Assembly: GCF_001654615.1 (NCBI RefSeq)
Contig: NZ_LWUD01000005.1
Coordinates: 1 to 64,000, forward strand
Reading direction: 5' to 3'
Length of the DNA stretch: 64,000 nt
Source of the DNA: Ligilactobacillus aviarius
Lineage (GTDB): Bacteria > Bacillota > Bacilli > Lactobacillales > Lactobacillaceae
Numbering within the stretch: position 1 is the first letter of the stretch; each line of letters starts with the position of its first letter. The translations under genes and the position numbers were made by a program. Below are positions 52,747-61,590 of the stretch, in pieces. The notes below the pieces were generated by a model. That model worked only from the letters and a program-made list of their open reading frames with translations. It had not been told where the DNA came from and did no database searches.

Positions 52747-54096
52747 TTATAACTCCTTTCTTTTAAGAAAACTGATCAATAAAGTTACTCCAATTAAAAT
52801 CAATGTAACTAAATATCCTGTTTTGATTCCCAAATATTCACTTTTTCCAAATTCATACATGATAATTGAACCAATCGAACTTCCAAGAGCAATCGCAACG
52901 TTTTGAGTCATTCGTTGCAGGGCACTCATTTCCCCTTGCTCAGCTAAACCAACAGCTCCCATTAAGGCTGCAACATTTGAAGGCTGAAAGAATCCTCCAC
53001 CAACTCCATATAAGAATAGCAATCCCGTTATCCATAAAGGAGACAGTTTTGGTGGAATCATTGCTAGTCCAACAAACGAAAGCAGCATTAAAAGTATCCC
53101 AATAAGGCTAAACTTTACGTTTTTTGTTCCATCGTTTAAATTACCAGCAACCTTTGAAAAGATTGCAATTCCAACTGGAGCTCCAAGAACCAATAACCCC
53201 GTCATTCCAGTACCTACATGTAAAATATTTTCAAAGAAAAATGGCGGTAACAGGAAGATAACAGCAGAAGCAAAACCAAATAACATTGTTTGAATTAGTA
53301 AAATTAATGTCTTGGAAGTTTTTAAAATCTTAATATCAATGATTGCATCGTTTTTACGCTTTTCAATGTTATATAAAATAAAGGCAATCACAACCGCTGC
53401 CGCGATAAATATTAATCCTAAGTTTCGCGTATCGTTCTTCTCAAGTTGATTTAATCCAATTAATAGTCCTGAAATCATCAATGCGTTCAAAACAAATCCT
53501 TGATAGTCAATTTTCTTTTCATATAGTTGTTCTGAAACGTTTCTTAATAACAATCCTTCGCAAATTATCCCAATTAAAGTAAACGGAATATTAATTAAAA
53601 AGATTAACCTCCATGACCCTAACGACAACAATAAACCACCAAGTGAAGGTCCAAGAACCGGACCAAGACCAATCATTATTCCAATCGTTCCAATTGCTTT
53701 ATTTTGATTTTGTGGCCGAATAAGAGTCGTAATCAATGAAACTGACGTTGCTTGCAATGCAGCTGCCCCAATTCCTTGAACAATTCTAAAAACGATAATT
53801 TCTGAAATTTGGGTTGAGATTCCACACAGAAGCGACGCTCCCATAAAAATTATCATTCCCCAAAGCGCAATTTTTAATTTTCCTTTTTGATCACTTAAAA
53901 TTCCAAATAACATAATAAAAATTGCAAGGCTCGTGGTGTATCCAATAACCGTTAATGCAACCGTATTTGGACTGGTGTGAAAATAACTTCTGAAAAAAGG
54001 CAATGCGACGTTGATAATTCCCGTATCTAAAGTCGACAAAAACATTCCAATCGCCGCGACAATAACGACTAATCTTTCTTGGCTTCGATTTAACAT
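52747..54096 (-). CDS. MFS drug:H+ antiporter (DHA2 / EmrB-QacA type)
   Basis: The 449-residue product is a predicted 14-helix drug-efflux transporter: LDTGIINVALPFF in helix 1 (motif D1), ILSDQKGKLK in motif A, RIVQGIGAAALQATSVSLI in motif B and IGLGPVLGPSLGGLLL in motif C. The gene is AT-rich. It is divergent from the ArsR-type gene, which probably regulates it. It may give resistance to cationic compounds or antibiotics, but the substrate is not readable. Confidence 0.9.
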   Translation of the reverse strand: MLNRSQERLVVIVAAIGMFLSTLDTGIINVALPFFRSYFHTSPNTVALTVIGYTTSLAIFIMLFGILSDQKGKLKIALWGMIIFMGASLLCGISTQISEIIVFRIVQGIGAAALQATSVSLITTLIRPQNQNKAIGTIGIMIGLGPVLGPSLGGLLLSLGSWRLIFLINIPFTLIGIICEGLLLRNVSEQLYEKKIDYQGFVLNALMISGLLIGLNQLEKNDTRNLGLIFIAAAVVIAFILYNIEKRKNDAIIDIKILKTSKTLILLIQTMLFGFASAVIFLLPPFFFENILHVGTGMTGLLVLGAPVGIAIFSKVAGNLNDGTKNVKFSLIGILLMLLSFVGLAMIPPKLSPLWITGLLFLYGVGGGFFQPSNVAALMGAVGLAEQGEMSALQRMTQNVAIALGSSIGSIIMYEFGKSEYLGIKTGYLVTLILIGVTLLISFLKRKEL

Positions 54097-54161
54097 ATTT
54101 ACAACTCCTTCAATTATTTTCTTTTAAAGAAGACATCATTATGTTAAAATTCCACCGAAAT

Positions 54162-54185
54162 ATATTCCAACAATTCTAAGAATAT
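54162..54185. promoter_or_regulatory. Inverted repeat between efflux gene and ArsR gene
   Basis: ATATTC and GAATAT are separated by 12 bases in the 116-base divergent gap. It is a candidate operator for the ArsR-type regulator. Confidence 0.35.
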
Positions 54186-54212
54186 CGAATTGAAACGTAA
54201 AGAGGGATTTTT

Positions 54213-55301
54213 ATGAGTGTTCATATTAAATTTGGAAATTATAGCAAACTTTCAAGTGATACCCTTACTCAACGAGTTCAATTTACATTGTCACCAGTCA
54301 ATGAACTTTTTCGAAGCTTGCATGTTCTGCTAAATCCTAAACATCATGGTCAAAACTTAAACTGGGTTTTACAAATCAAACATAAAATTTCCGATGAAAT
54401 GTATGTCGATCTCCAGTACTTTAAGATCTTATATGAATTGGGAACACCTTCATTTTTAATTCCCAATCTCCAGTCATTTTCTACCGACCTTGATAGTGAA
54501 TTTAATCAATTACTAGCTAATTTAGATCACCTTGATTTAGAATGGGTTATTCAACAAGTTGAGCAACTATCCCATGAACGCCAAAATGATTTTATTCCAA
54601 CTCTTGCAAAGGGAGTTGAGTGGGCAGATTTTAAACCAACACCTGCAACAAATTTGATTCAAGATTTAAAAGCTAATCCACAAAAAGTATTTGATCGTTT
54701 CAAATGTTTTTTAATAAACTATCGTCAAACCATTTTTGATGAATTTTTTTATCAAAATAAAATTGTTTCAAAATTGACTGCCGAAATTGAAAGAGAAACT
54801 CAATTACTTCAAACTGGGTTTCAGACTTTAATTAATGATCTTCAAAACGACCGAATCTTTTGGAATAATGATGAAATTACAATTACCAAACCTTTTGATC
54901 AAACATTTAACTTGGAAAATACTGGGGCAATCCTTCTTCTGCCAAGTACATTTACATGGCCTCACCTTTTTGTTTCGCCATATAAAAATAACGTTGTTAT
55001 TAACTATGGCTTTGAAAATCAACATTATGCCTCGTTCAAATTTGATACGCTTCAAAAGGTTTTCAGTGCTTTAAGCGACCCGATTCGATTAAAAATTTTA
55101 ATCCAGCTTTTTAACCAACATCAGACCACCCCAACACTTACGAGCATTATGAATATTGGAATGTCTACCGTGTCACGACACTTACAAATTTTAAAGGAAG
55201 CTGGCTTAATTAAATCCCACCGCCAAGGAAAATTTGTTCTCTATGAACCAACAAATTTAATTACAAATTTGATACCAGACTTTTTTGAATATCTTTTATA
55301 A
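54213..55301 (+). CDS. ArsR family regulator with long N-terminal domain (DUF5937-like)
   Basis: The 362-residue product has a C-terminal ArsR-type winged helix (ALSDPIRLKILIQL, then MSTVSRHLQILKEAGLIK and the wing RQGKFVLYEP). The long N-terminal region (residues 1-270) matches the DUF5937-type extension of unknown function. It is divergent from the DHA2 efflux gene and should regulate it. A GAGGG site precedes the ATG. The gene is AT-rich. Confidence 0.88.
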   Translation: MSVHIKFGNYSKLSSDTLTQRVQFTLSPVNELFRSLHVLLNPKHHGQNLNWVLQIKHKISDEMYVDLQYFKILYELGTPSFLIPNLQSFSTDLDSEFNQLLANLDHLDLEWVIQQVEQLSHERQNDFIPTLAKGVEWADFKPTPATNLIQDLKANPQKVFDRFKCFLINYRQTIFDEFFYQNKIVSKLTAEIERETQLLQTGFQTLINDLQNDRIFWNNDEITITKPFDQTFNLENTGAILLLPSTFTWPHLFVSPYKNNVVINYGFENQHYASFKFDTLQKVFSALSDPIRLKILIQLFNQHQTTPTLTSIMNIGMSTVSRHLQILKEAGLIKSHRQGKFVLYEPTNLITNLIPDFFEYLL

Positions 55302-55323
55302 CATCCCAAGGAGGCTTTTAGTA

Positions 55324-55907
55324 ATGAAAGACGATATCATCAGTATTTTGTCATGTAATCAATTTTTAACAGAAAAAGAAATTCAAAAATTTTTGCCATC
55401 AGTTTCTTCAAAAAAGGAAATTCAAGAAATTCTTTTACAATTACAAAGCGAAGATAAAGTCGCTAAATATAATTTTTCGAATCGAAATTACTGGATCAGT
55501 GCCCGAGGTGTGCATCCTTCTTCACTTGGAACCCAAGTCCAAAAATATCTTTCTAATCGAAAAATTGCCCAAAAGCTCCATTTGGCACGAACGTGTTACC
55601 ATCATTTAGGTGGAAAGTTGGCAGTTCAAATTTTCACGAATTTTTATAATTCAAATAAAATCAGTCTTACTAATTTTACCAACTGTAAGTTAACAGATTC
55701 CGGGATCAAATTTATTAGTTCAGTTCTTCCAAAAACGAATTCTCAAAAGGTTAAAATTGATGTCGACTTTTCAGAACAAAAGCCGCACATCGCTGGAGTT
55801 CTTGGAAAAATATCATGAACTATCTTATTGAAACCAATCAAATTAGTTTAACCAGTACGCGATTAGTAGAAATTAATAACCAGGAGGTCTTCAACTTTGG
55901 CAGATAA
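55324..55907 (+). pseudogene. ArsR family protein with frameshifted C-terminus
   Basis: The ORF from ATG 55324 (AAGGAGG site) stops at 55818 after HIAGVLGKIS. Family members carry RTCYDHLAG (here RTCYHHLGG), a C-L-D-W-S-E-R-R-P-H-L-A-G block (here VDFSEQKPHIAG) and a further 25-30 residues. Those residues are present in the -1 frame (55815-55907: MNYLIETNQISL then VEINNQEVFNFGR). An A5 run at 55806-55810 is the likely site; adding one A joins the parts. The gene is either broken or uses frameshifting. It precedes the second tag gene and overlaps it. Confidence 0.75.
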
Positions 55908-56445
55908 ACCACGTTGTCAGTGGGCAACTCAGAATCAGCTTGCACAAGAATATCACGATCATGAATGGGGAGTTCCATGTCATGATGATCAAAAATTATT
56001 TGAACTTCTAACCCTTGAAATCTTTCAAGCCGGATTAAGCTGGAATACGATTTTGAAAAAGCGTCTTGCTTTTAAAGCAGCATTCGATAACTTTGATGTT
56101 ACTAAAATCAGTCAGTATTCTGATGAAAAAGTTGAAACGCTCTTGCATGATGCAACGATTATCCGCAACCGCAAAAAAATCGAAGCGACGATCAACAACG
56201 CCAAAATTGTTCTAAAGCTCCCAACATCACTGAATGAGTATTTATGGCAATTTACTGATTTCAAAACGATCAAGCATCATTATCAAAGCTATCGTGAAAT
56301 TCCCGCTAAAACAGAACTCTCAATCAAAATCAGCAAGCAAATGAAAAAGGACGGCTTCCAGTTCACCGGTCCAGTGACGATTCAATCGTTAATTCAGGCG
56401 ATTGGCATGGTCGATGATCATGAAGTTAGCTGTTTTCGATATTAA
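55897..56445 (+). CDS. tag: DNA-3-methyladenine glycosylase I (copy 2)
   Basis: A second Tag protein, 182 residues, with zinc ligands kept: the cysteine in CQWA, histidine in YHDHEWG, H and C in DDHEVSC. The core FQAGLSWNTILKKR is closer to the family consensus than copy 1. It starts with TTG (CAGGAGG site 7 bases upstream) and overlaps the frameshifted end of the ArsR-type gene by 11 bases, so translation may be coupled. The AT-rich context suggests it arrived with the regulator block. Confidence 0.9.
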   Translation: MADKPRCQWATQNQLAQEYHDHEWGVPCHDDQKLFELLTLEIFQAGLSWNTILKKRLAFKAAFDNFDVTKISQYSDEKVETLLHDATIIRNRKKIEATINNAKIVLKLPTSLNEYLWQFTDFKTIKHHYQSYREIPAKTELSIKISKQMKKDGFQFTGPVTIQSLIQAIGMVDDHEVSCFRY

Positions 56446-56490
56446 AAAAAGACTCATGTTAGCGTTAGGCTAGCGTGAGTCTTCATTTTT
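56446..56490. terminator. Terminator between tag copy 2 and zinc-ribbon gene
   Basis: AAAAGACTCATGTTAGCG pairs with CTAGCGTGAGTCTT, with A-run and T-run outside, between convergent genes. Confidence 0.85.
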
Positions 56491-57219
56491 TTATTCACAA
56501 TCCTTAATATTAATCGAATTTGCAACATTCATGATTTCTTTAGCCATTGAATCGCTATTAGCTTGATTTACCATGTCTTGCAAAGTTACCGTCTCAATTG
56601 GCTGTTGAACATCGTCACTGCTATCTGAATCGCAAGCATAAATATAGACCGTCTTACCATCGTTACTCAAAGTATAGAAATTCAACGTTCCACCCTGATC
56701 AGTATATGAATAGATTTTGCCTGTTCCAGTCTTTGATATTTGAACTGGACATTGGTTAACAATAAAAAGTTCGTTTGTTGAACCTTGACCGTTCCCCATT
56801 GCACTTTCATAATTTGACCATGCTTGCCAATCATCATTATTCAAAGTTGATCCATGGTATGCTACTAACGCGGCAATCTGCTTCGGAGTTAACGTTGCCA
56901 CATTCAGACCATCACTGGTCGATGAGGTATTCTTCGCGGTTTGTTGCGGCTGATTTGAATCATTTGCCGTCTGAGTCTTTGGAGCAGCCTTTTCGGTTTT
57001 AGCAGGAGCTGTGACCGGCTTAGCTGGCTTTGGTTTCTGATTCATTCCAAACACAAATGCAAGAGCCCCTAATAAGACAATCACTACAATAACTAAAATT
57101 AAAATAAGTTTTTTACCCTTCTTCTGCGGTTTTACAGCATCTTTTAATGATGCGCCGCAATTAACGCAAAACTTAGCATCCGTTTCGTTTGATGTTCCAC
57201 ACTTTGGACAAATTTTCAT
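56491..57219 (-). CDS. Zinc-ribbon membrane protein with extracellular domain
   Basis: The 242-residue product has a zinc ribbon at residues 1-30 (CPKCGTSN then CVNCGASL), one membrane helix at about 36-60 (LILILVIVVIVLLGALAFVFG), a lysine/proline/threonine-rich linker (about 60-105), and a soluble domain of unknown family (LTPKQIAALVAYHG then VQISKTGTGKIYSY). It should sit with the ribbon inside and the rest outside. The function is unknown. It stands alone. Confidence 0.8.
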   Translation of the reverse strand: MKICPKCGTSNETDAKFCVNCGASLKDAVKPQKKGKKLILILVIVVIVLLGALAFVFGMNQKPKPAKPVTAPAKTEKAAPKTQTANDSNQPQQTAKNTSSTSDGLNVATLTPKQIAALVAYHGSTLNNDDWQAWSNYESAMGNGQGSTNELFIVNQCPVQISKTGTGKIYSYTDQGGTLNFYTLSNDGKTVYIYACDSDSSDDVQQPIETVTLQDMVNQANSDSMAKEIMNVANSINIKDCE

Positions 57220-57317
57220 TAATCTTCACCCTTAAATTACCTAAAATAAAATCATTAATATAAAAATATTACCCCTTTCAGCTCTAAAAAATCAATTTAA
57301 AATTCCCATTTCTAAGT

Positions 57318-57350
57318 AAAAAATAAGGAAGCCATCCCTGACTTCCTTAC
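57318..57350 (-). terminator. Terminator after alaS
   Basis: TAAGGAAG pairs with CTTCCTTA on the minus strand, then TTTTTT. Confidence 0.8.
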
Positions 57351-57366
57351 CTTAATCATTCGGCTT

Positions 57367-60009
57367 TTATTTCTTTGCTAACCATTCAGCAGCGGCCTTC
57401 AATGCGTCTTGCATTCCAGCTGGTTTCTTTCCGCCGGCTTGAGCAAGGTTTGGCCGACCACCACCACCGCCACCAACTAATGGGGCGATCTCTTTGATCA
57501 AGTCGCCGGCCTTTAAGCCATCTTTCATTGCAGCATCGCTCATGGCAGCGATCAAGTTAACTTTACCGTCTTCAGTTGCCGTTCCAAGAACAAGAACGTC
57601 TGAAAGATCCTTGGCCTTCCATTGATCAGCCAATTGCCGTAATTGGTTCATTCCTGAAACATTGACTTGCGAAGCAATCAAGGTCTTGCCATTGATTGTT
57701 TGCACGTTCTTGAAGACGTCGGCAGCTTGTTGGCTGGCAAACTTATCTTCTAAGGCTTGCTTTTGTTGTTCAAGTTCCTTGATTTGAGCAAGCGTTTGAT
57801 CGATCTTACTTGGAACATCCTTAACTTGGGCAACCTTTAATTTAGCAGCTGATTCGTTTAAAATGTTATTCCGTTGTTGCAAGAATTCGTATGCTTCCTT
57901 TGAAGTTACGGCTTCGATCCGGCGAACGCCAGCACCGACACCTGATTCAGAAACGATCTTGAACAAGCCAAGTTCACTGGTATTATCAGCATGGTTTCCA
58001 CCGCAGAATTCCATTGAATAATCGCCGATCTTAACAACCCGGACAACGTCGCCGTACTTTTCACTGAACAAGGCAATTGCGCCCATCTTCTTTGCTGATT
58101 CAATATCAGTTTCAACGGTTTCAACTGGTAGCGCATCCCAAATCTTTTCGTTTACGATCCGTTCAACCTTATCAAGGTCTTCAGCGGTAACTGAGCCTAA
58201 GTTCGTGAAGTCAAACCGCAAGTATGTTGGTTCAACCAATGAACCGGCTTGATGCGTGTGTTCGCCTAAAACATCCCGTAATGCTTGGTCAAGCAAGTGG
58301 GTTGCGGTGTGGTTCTTTCGCACTTTATCGTGGAACTTCTTGTTAACAACCAATTCATATTCGTGTTCCTTGGTCATCTTTTTCAAAACCTTAACGGTGT
58401 GCATGTTTTGACCGTTGGGAGCGTGTTGAACATCTTCAACTTCCGCAACAACTTCGCCGTTTTCGTCCTTGATAACCCCCTGGTCAGCAACTTGGCCTCC
58501 CATTTCAGCATAAAATGGAGTAACTGAGAAGATCATCTTGGCTTCGCCATCAGCAACCTCATCAATTAATTGGTTGTCAACAATAATGTCCTTTAATACG
58601 CCTTGGGCATCAAGTTTTTCGTAACCAACGTATTCACTTGGAGTCTTAATATCCGTCAACAAGCCATTTTGAACACCCATTGATTTTTCGTTGCTCCGGG
58701 CGTTCCGGGCACGTTCCTTTTGCGCATCCATTTCACTTTGGAATTCGTCTTCGTTAACGCCTAGTCCGGCATCGTTCGCGTATTCCACCGTTAATTCCAA
58801 TGGGAAACCGTAAGTATCATATAACTTGAAAGCAGTCTTACCGTCGATCTTATCTTGCTTATTTTCCTTGGCATCAGCGATCACTTGGTCAAGTAATTGC
58901 ATTCCGTCTTTCAAAGTGTTGTTAAAGCGTTCTTCTTCCATCTTGATAACTTTTTGGATAAATTCAGCTTGTTCCAAAACTTCAGGGTAAGCAGACTTCA
59001 TGATGTCCCCAACAACCGGAACTAACTTGTACAAGAATGCACCGTCAATCCCTAACTTTTGCCCGTGAAGTTCAGCGCGCCGAATCAACCGGCGAATAAC
59101 ATAGCCGCGGCCTTCGTTTGACGGCAAAGCCCCATCACCAATGGCAAACGTAATTGCCCGCGCGTGATCGGCAATCACCTTAAATGAAACGTCATTGTCG
59201 GCATTATCGCCATATTGCTTACCAGCTGACATTTGCACCGTTGCGTCAATGATCGGCATAAACAAGTCCGTTTCAAAGTTTGTTTTCGCATGTTGGAAAA
59301 CGGAAACAACCCGTTCAAGCCCCATCCCCGTATCAATGTTTTTATGCGGAAGCGGTTCGTATGTGCCATCTGGCTTGTGGTTGTATTCTGAGAAGACAAT
59401 GTTCCAGATTTCAAGGTAGCGTTCGTTTTCACCACCTGGATAATTTTCAGGATCATCTTCAGCAACGTTGTTGAATTCTTGGCCGCGATCGTAGAAAATT
59501 TCTGAGTCCGGACCACATGGACCTTCCCCAATATCCCAGAAGTTGTCTTCAACTTGGTAAATGTGGTCTTCGGCAACGCCGGCCTTCATCCACACTTTCT
59601 TTGATTCCTTATCTTTTGGATAAACCGTGATGTAAAGTTTTTCAGGATCCATCCCGAACCATTCTGGACTGGTCAACAGTTCCCATGCCCACGGAATAAC
59701 TTCATTCCGGAAGTAATCCCCAACTGAGAAGTTTCCGAGCATTTCAAATAATGTATGGTGGCGCGCAGTGTGACCTACGTTTTCAATATCGTTTGTCCGA
59801 ATTGATTTTTGTGAACTTGTCATCCGGCGGTTCTTCGGGACAACTGTTCCATCAAAATACTTCTTCATCGTTGCAACCCCAGAGTTGATCCATAACAATG
59901 TCGGGTCATCTTGAGGAATCAATGGCGCACTCTTCAAAACATCGTGACCTTTTGATTTAAAGAAATCCAAATACATTTGCCGCACTTCGGCACTTGATAA
60001 TTCTTTCAT
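57367..60009 (-). CDS. alaS: Alanyl-tRNA synthetase
   Basis: AlaS charges tRNA-Ala. The 880-residue product (start MKELSS at 60009, AAGGAAAAA site; the longer frame runs into the T-box) has the class II motifs near RHHTLFEMLGNFSVGDYF, the editing domain with HTATHLLDQAL and the C-terminal GGGGGGRPNLAQAGG segment. Length is normal. A T-box leader with its own promoter precedes it. In related genomes ireB-ruvX-DUF1292 follow directly; here they are 33 kb away. Confidence 0.98.
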   Translation of the reverse strand: MKELSSAEVRQMYLDFFKSKGHDVLKSAPLIPQDDPTLLWINSGVATMKKYFDGTVVPKNRRMTSSQKSIRTNDIENVGHTARHHTLFEMLGNFSVGDYFRNEVIPWAWELLTSPEWFGMDPEKLYITVYPKDKESKKVWMKAGVAEDHIYQVEDNFWDIGEGPCGPDSEIFYDRGQEFNNVAEDDPENYPGGENERYLEIWNIVFSEYNHKPDGTYEPLPHKNIDTGMGLERVVSVFQHAKTNFETDLFMPIIDATVQMSAGKQYGDNADNDVSFKVIADHARAITFAIGDGALPSNEGRGYVIRRLIRRAELHGQKLGIDGAFLYKLVPVVGDIMKSAYPEVLEQAEFIQKVIKMEEERFNNTLKDGMQLLDQVIADAKENKQDKIDGKTAFKLYDTYGFPLELTVEYANDAGLGVNEDEFQSEMDAQKERARNARSNEKSMGVQNGLLTDIKTPSEYVGYEKLDAQGVLKDIIVDNQLIDEVADGEAKMIFSVTPFYAEMGGQVADQGVIKDENGEVVAEVEDVQHAPNGQNMHTVKVLKKMTKEHEYELVVNKKFHDKVRKNHTATHLLDQALRDVLGEHTHQAGSLVEPTYLRFDFTNLGSVTAEDLDKVERIVNEKIWDALPVETVETDIESAKKMGAIALFSEKYGDVVRVVKIGDYSMEFCGGNHADNTSELGLFKIVSESGVGAGVRRIEAVTSKEAYEFLQQRNNILNESAAKLKVAQVKDVPSKIDQTLAQIKELEQQKQALEDKFASQQAADVFKNVQTINGKTLIASQVNVSGMNQLRQLADQWKAKDLSDVLVLGTATEDGKVNLIAAMSDAAMKDGLKAGDLIKEIAPLVGGGGGGRPNLAQAGGKKPAGMQDALKAAAEWLAKK

Positions 60010-60026
60010 ATTTTTCCTTTCCAATA

Positions 60027-60216
60027 TACAAAAAGTACCATTGCCTGCAAGGACGCACATGCGCGGTACCACCCTGCTTGCAACGATACTTTATCGTAAC
60101 CTCTTTAAGTTTATTAATTTCAATGTCATCATAGGGAGCATTGCTTTACGGTTTTCAAGTTTTCGCACCACCCAAACTCTCGCTGAGAAAACCAATAAAA
60201 CAACATATCCTAATCT
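60027..60216 (-). ncRNA. T-box leader of alaS
   Basis: The minus strand between cshB and alaS shows the T-box sequence AGGGTGGTACCGCG (complement of 60062-60075), a following stem GTACC...GGTAC with TTTTT (terminator), and the stem I region with AGAGTTTGGGTGGTGCGAAAA-like pattern. A GCT triplet in GCAATGCTCCCTATG could be the alanine specifier. Ends are approximate. Confidence 0.9.
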
Positions 60217-60222
60217 TCCAAA

Positions 60223-60251
60223 AGTATATTTAAAAATTGAGCGTTTGTCAA
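60223..60251 (-). promoter_or_regulatory. Promoter of alaS T-box transcript
   Basis: On the minus strand: -35 TTGACA (60246-60251), 17-base spacer, -10 TATACT (60223-60228). It lies right after the cshB stop. Confidence 0.85.
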
Positions 60252-60255
60252 TCCG

Positions 60256-61590
60256 TTACCGTGATTTACGTGCTTTGCGCCGGGCTTGCCGTTGAGCGAT
60301 TCGCCGTTTTTGCTGCTGATCACGTTTGATTGCCCGTTGAATCTTCTTTTTATACCCTGGTTTGTGTTTTTTCTTTTGCTTATTGACCATCCCTTGCAGT
60401 TGCGGATCCATTTTTTCATGGATTTTCTTCCGCTTCTGCCGCCGGTTTCGGTCATATGAATCAACGATCTCGCCATTCCGAATTGCTTTCGGTTCAAACT
60501 TGATACCCATTTTTTCAAGTTCTTCGATTTTACTTTCATCGTTTGGTTCATAAAGCGTAATTGCCGTTCCGCTCATTCCGTTTCGACCTGTCCGGCCAAC
60601 CCGGTGAACAAAGAATTCAAGATCCGCTGGCAAATCATCATTGATAACGTGGGAAACGCCCTGAATGTCAATCCCCCGCGCTGCCAAATCGGTTGCTACC
60701 ACGTATTGGTATTCAAGATTTTGAACGGCCTTCATGATTCGTTTCCGTTCCCGCGGTTGTAATCCACCATGAATCTTCGCAACCTTCAATCCTTGTGAAC
60801 GCAAGTAATCTGTCAGTTCATCGGCGCGTTCCTTCGTGTTGGTGAAAACCAATGCTAAGTATGGCTCACCCATTGTCAGCAACTTGTAGATGATTTGGTT
60901 CCGGTCGCGGCCCTTCGTTGAAATCAGCCAGTTATCGATCGTATCACTGATGATCGTTTGATTTTTAACAACTTCAACGACTGGATTTTCCATGTATTTG
61001 TGAAGGAATGGTTGTAACTTTTCCGGGATCGTTGCTGAAAAGACCATCATCTGCAGATCTTGCGGCAATGATGATGCGATTGCATCCGTATCATCCAAAA
61101 ATCCCATGTCCAACGTCATATCCGCTTCATCAACAACAAATTGCCGAACTTCGTGAACATCAAGTGCCTGGGCCCGGATCAGATCTAAAATTCGGCCGGG
61201 AGTCCCAATCACGATTTGCGGCTGATTATGGCTTAATTTCTCAATTTGCCGCTGTTTATCCGTTCCGCCAACATAATTGTGAACGATCATCGGTTCTGGA
61301 GCGAACTTCGCAATTTGCTTTGCTGCTTCATAAATCTGATATGCCAGTTCCCGACTTGGCGTTGTGATAACCGCTTGAGCAGGACCATTGGGATCAACTT
61401 TTTGGAAAATCGGCAAAAGGAACGTGTGTGTCTTCCCGCTCCCGGTTTGGGATTGGCCAACCACACTTTTGCCTTTCAGGATCGTTGGAATCAAGCGTTC
61501 CTGAACCGGCGTTGGTTTCCGGAAGCCCATCGCCTTCAATGCCTTATTAATAAAGGGTTTAAAATCAAAATCCTTAAATTCTTTAGTCAT
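60256..61590 (-). CDS. cshB: DEAD-box RNA helicase CshB
   Basis: CshB is a DEAD-box helicase for RNA remodelling in the cold and in the degradosome. The 444-residue product starts at the ATG at 61590 (GGAGAA site). Motifs: FRKPTPVQ (Q), SQTGSGKT (I), TPSRELAYQ (Ia), VVDEADMTLDMG (II), FSATIP (III), VATDLAARGIDIQG (V), HRVGRTGRNG (VI). The last 70 residues are very basic (RKARKSR end). It overlaps the end of nrnA by 8 bases, so they are translationally coupled. Confidence 0.95.
   Translation of the reverse strand: MTKEFKDFDFKPFINKALKAMGFRKPTPVQERLIPTILKGKSVVGQSQTGSGKTHTFLLPIFQKVDPNGPAQAVITTPSRELAYQIYEAAKQIAKFAPEPMIVHNYVGGTDKQRQIEKLSHNQPQIVIGTPGRILDLIRAQALDVHEVRQFVVDEADMTLDMGFLDDTDAIASSLPQDLQMMVFSATIPEKLQPFLHKYMENPVVEVVKNQTIISDTIDNWLISTKGRDRNQIIYKLLTMGEPYLALVFTNTKERADELTDYLRSQGLKVAKIHGGLQPRERKRIMKAVQNLEYQYVVATDLAARGIDIQGVSHVINDDLPADLEFFVHRVGRTGRNGMSGTAITLYEPNDESKIEELEKMGIKFEPKAIRNGEIVDSYDRNRRQKRKKIHEKMDPQLQGMVNKQKKKHKPGYKKKIQRAIKRDQQQKRRIAQRQARRKARKSR

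Noticed and set aside
54828-55074. Short frames inside the ArsR-type gene
   Set aside because: They overlap the regulator in other frames and lack start signals.
60010-60072. The longer 901-residue start for alaS
   Set aside because: The extra residues come from the T-box terminator region and there is no ribosome binding site; MKELSS at 60009 fits the family.
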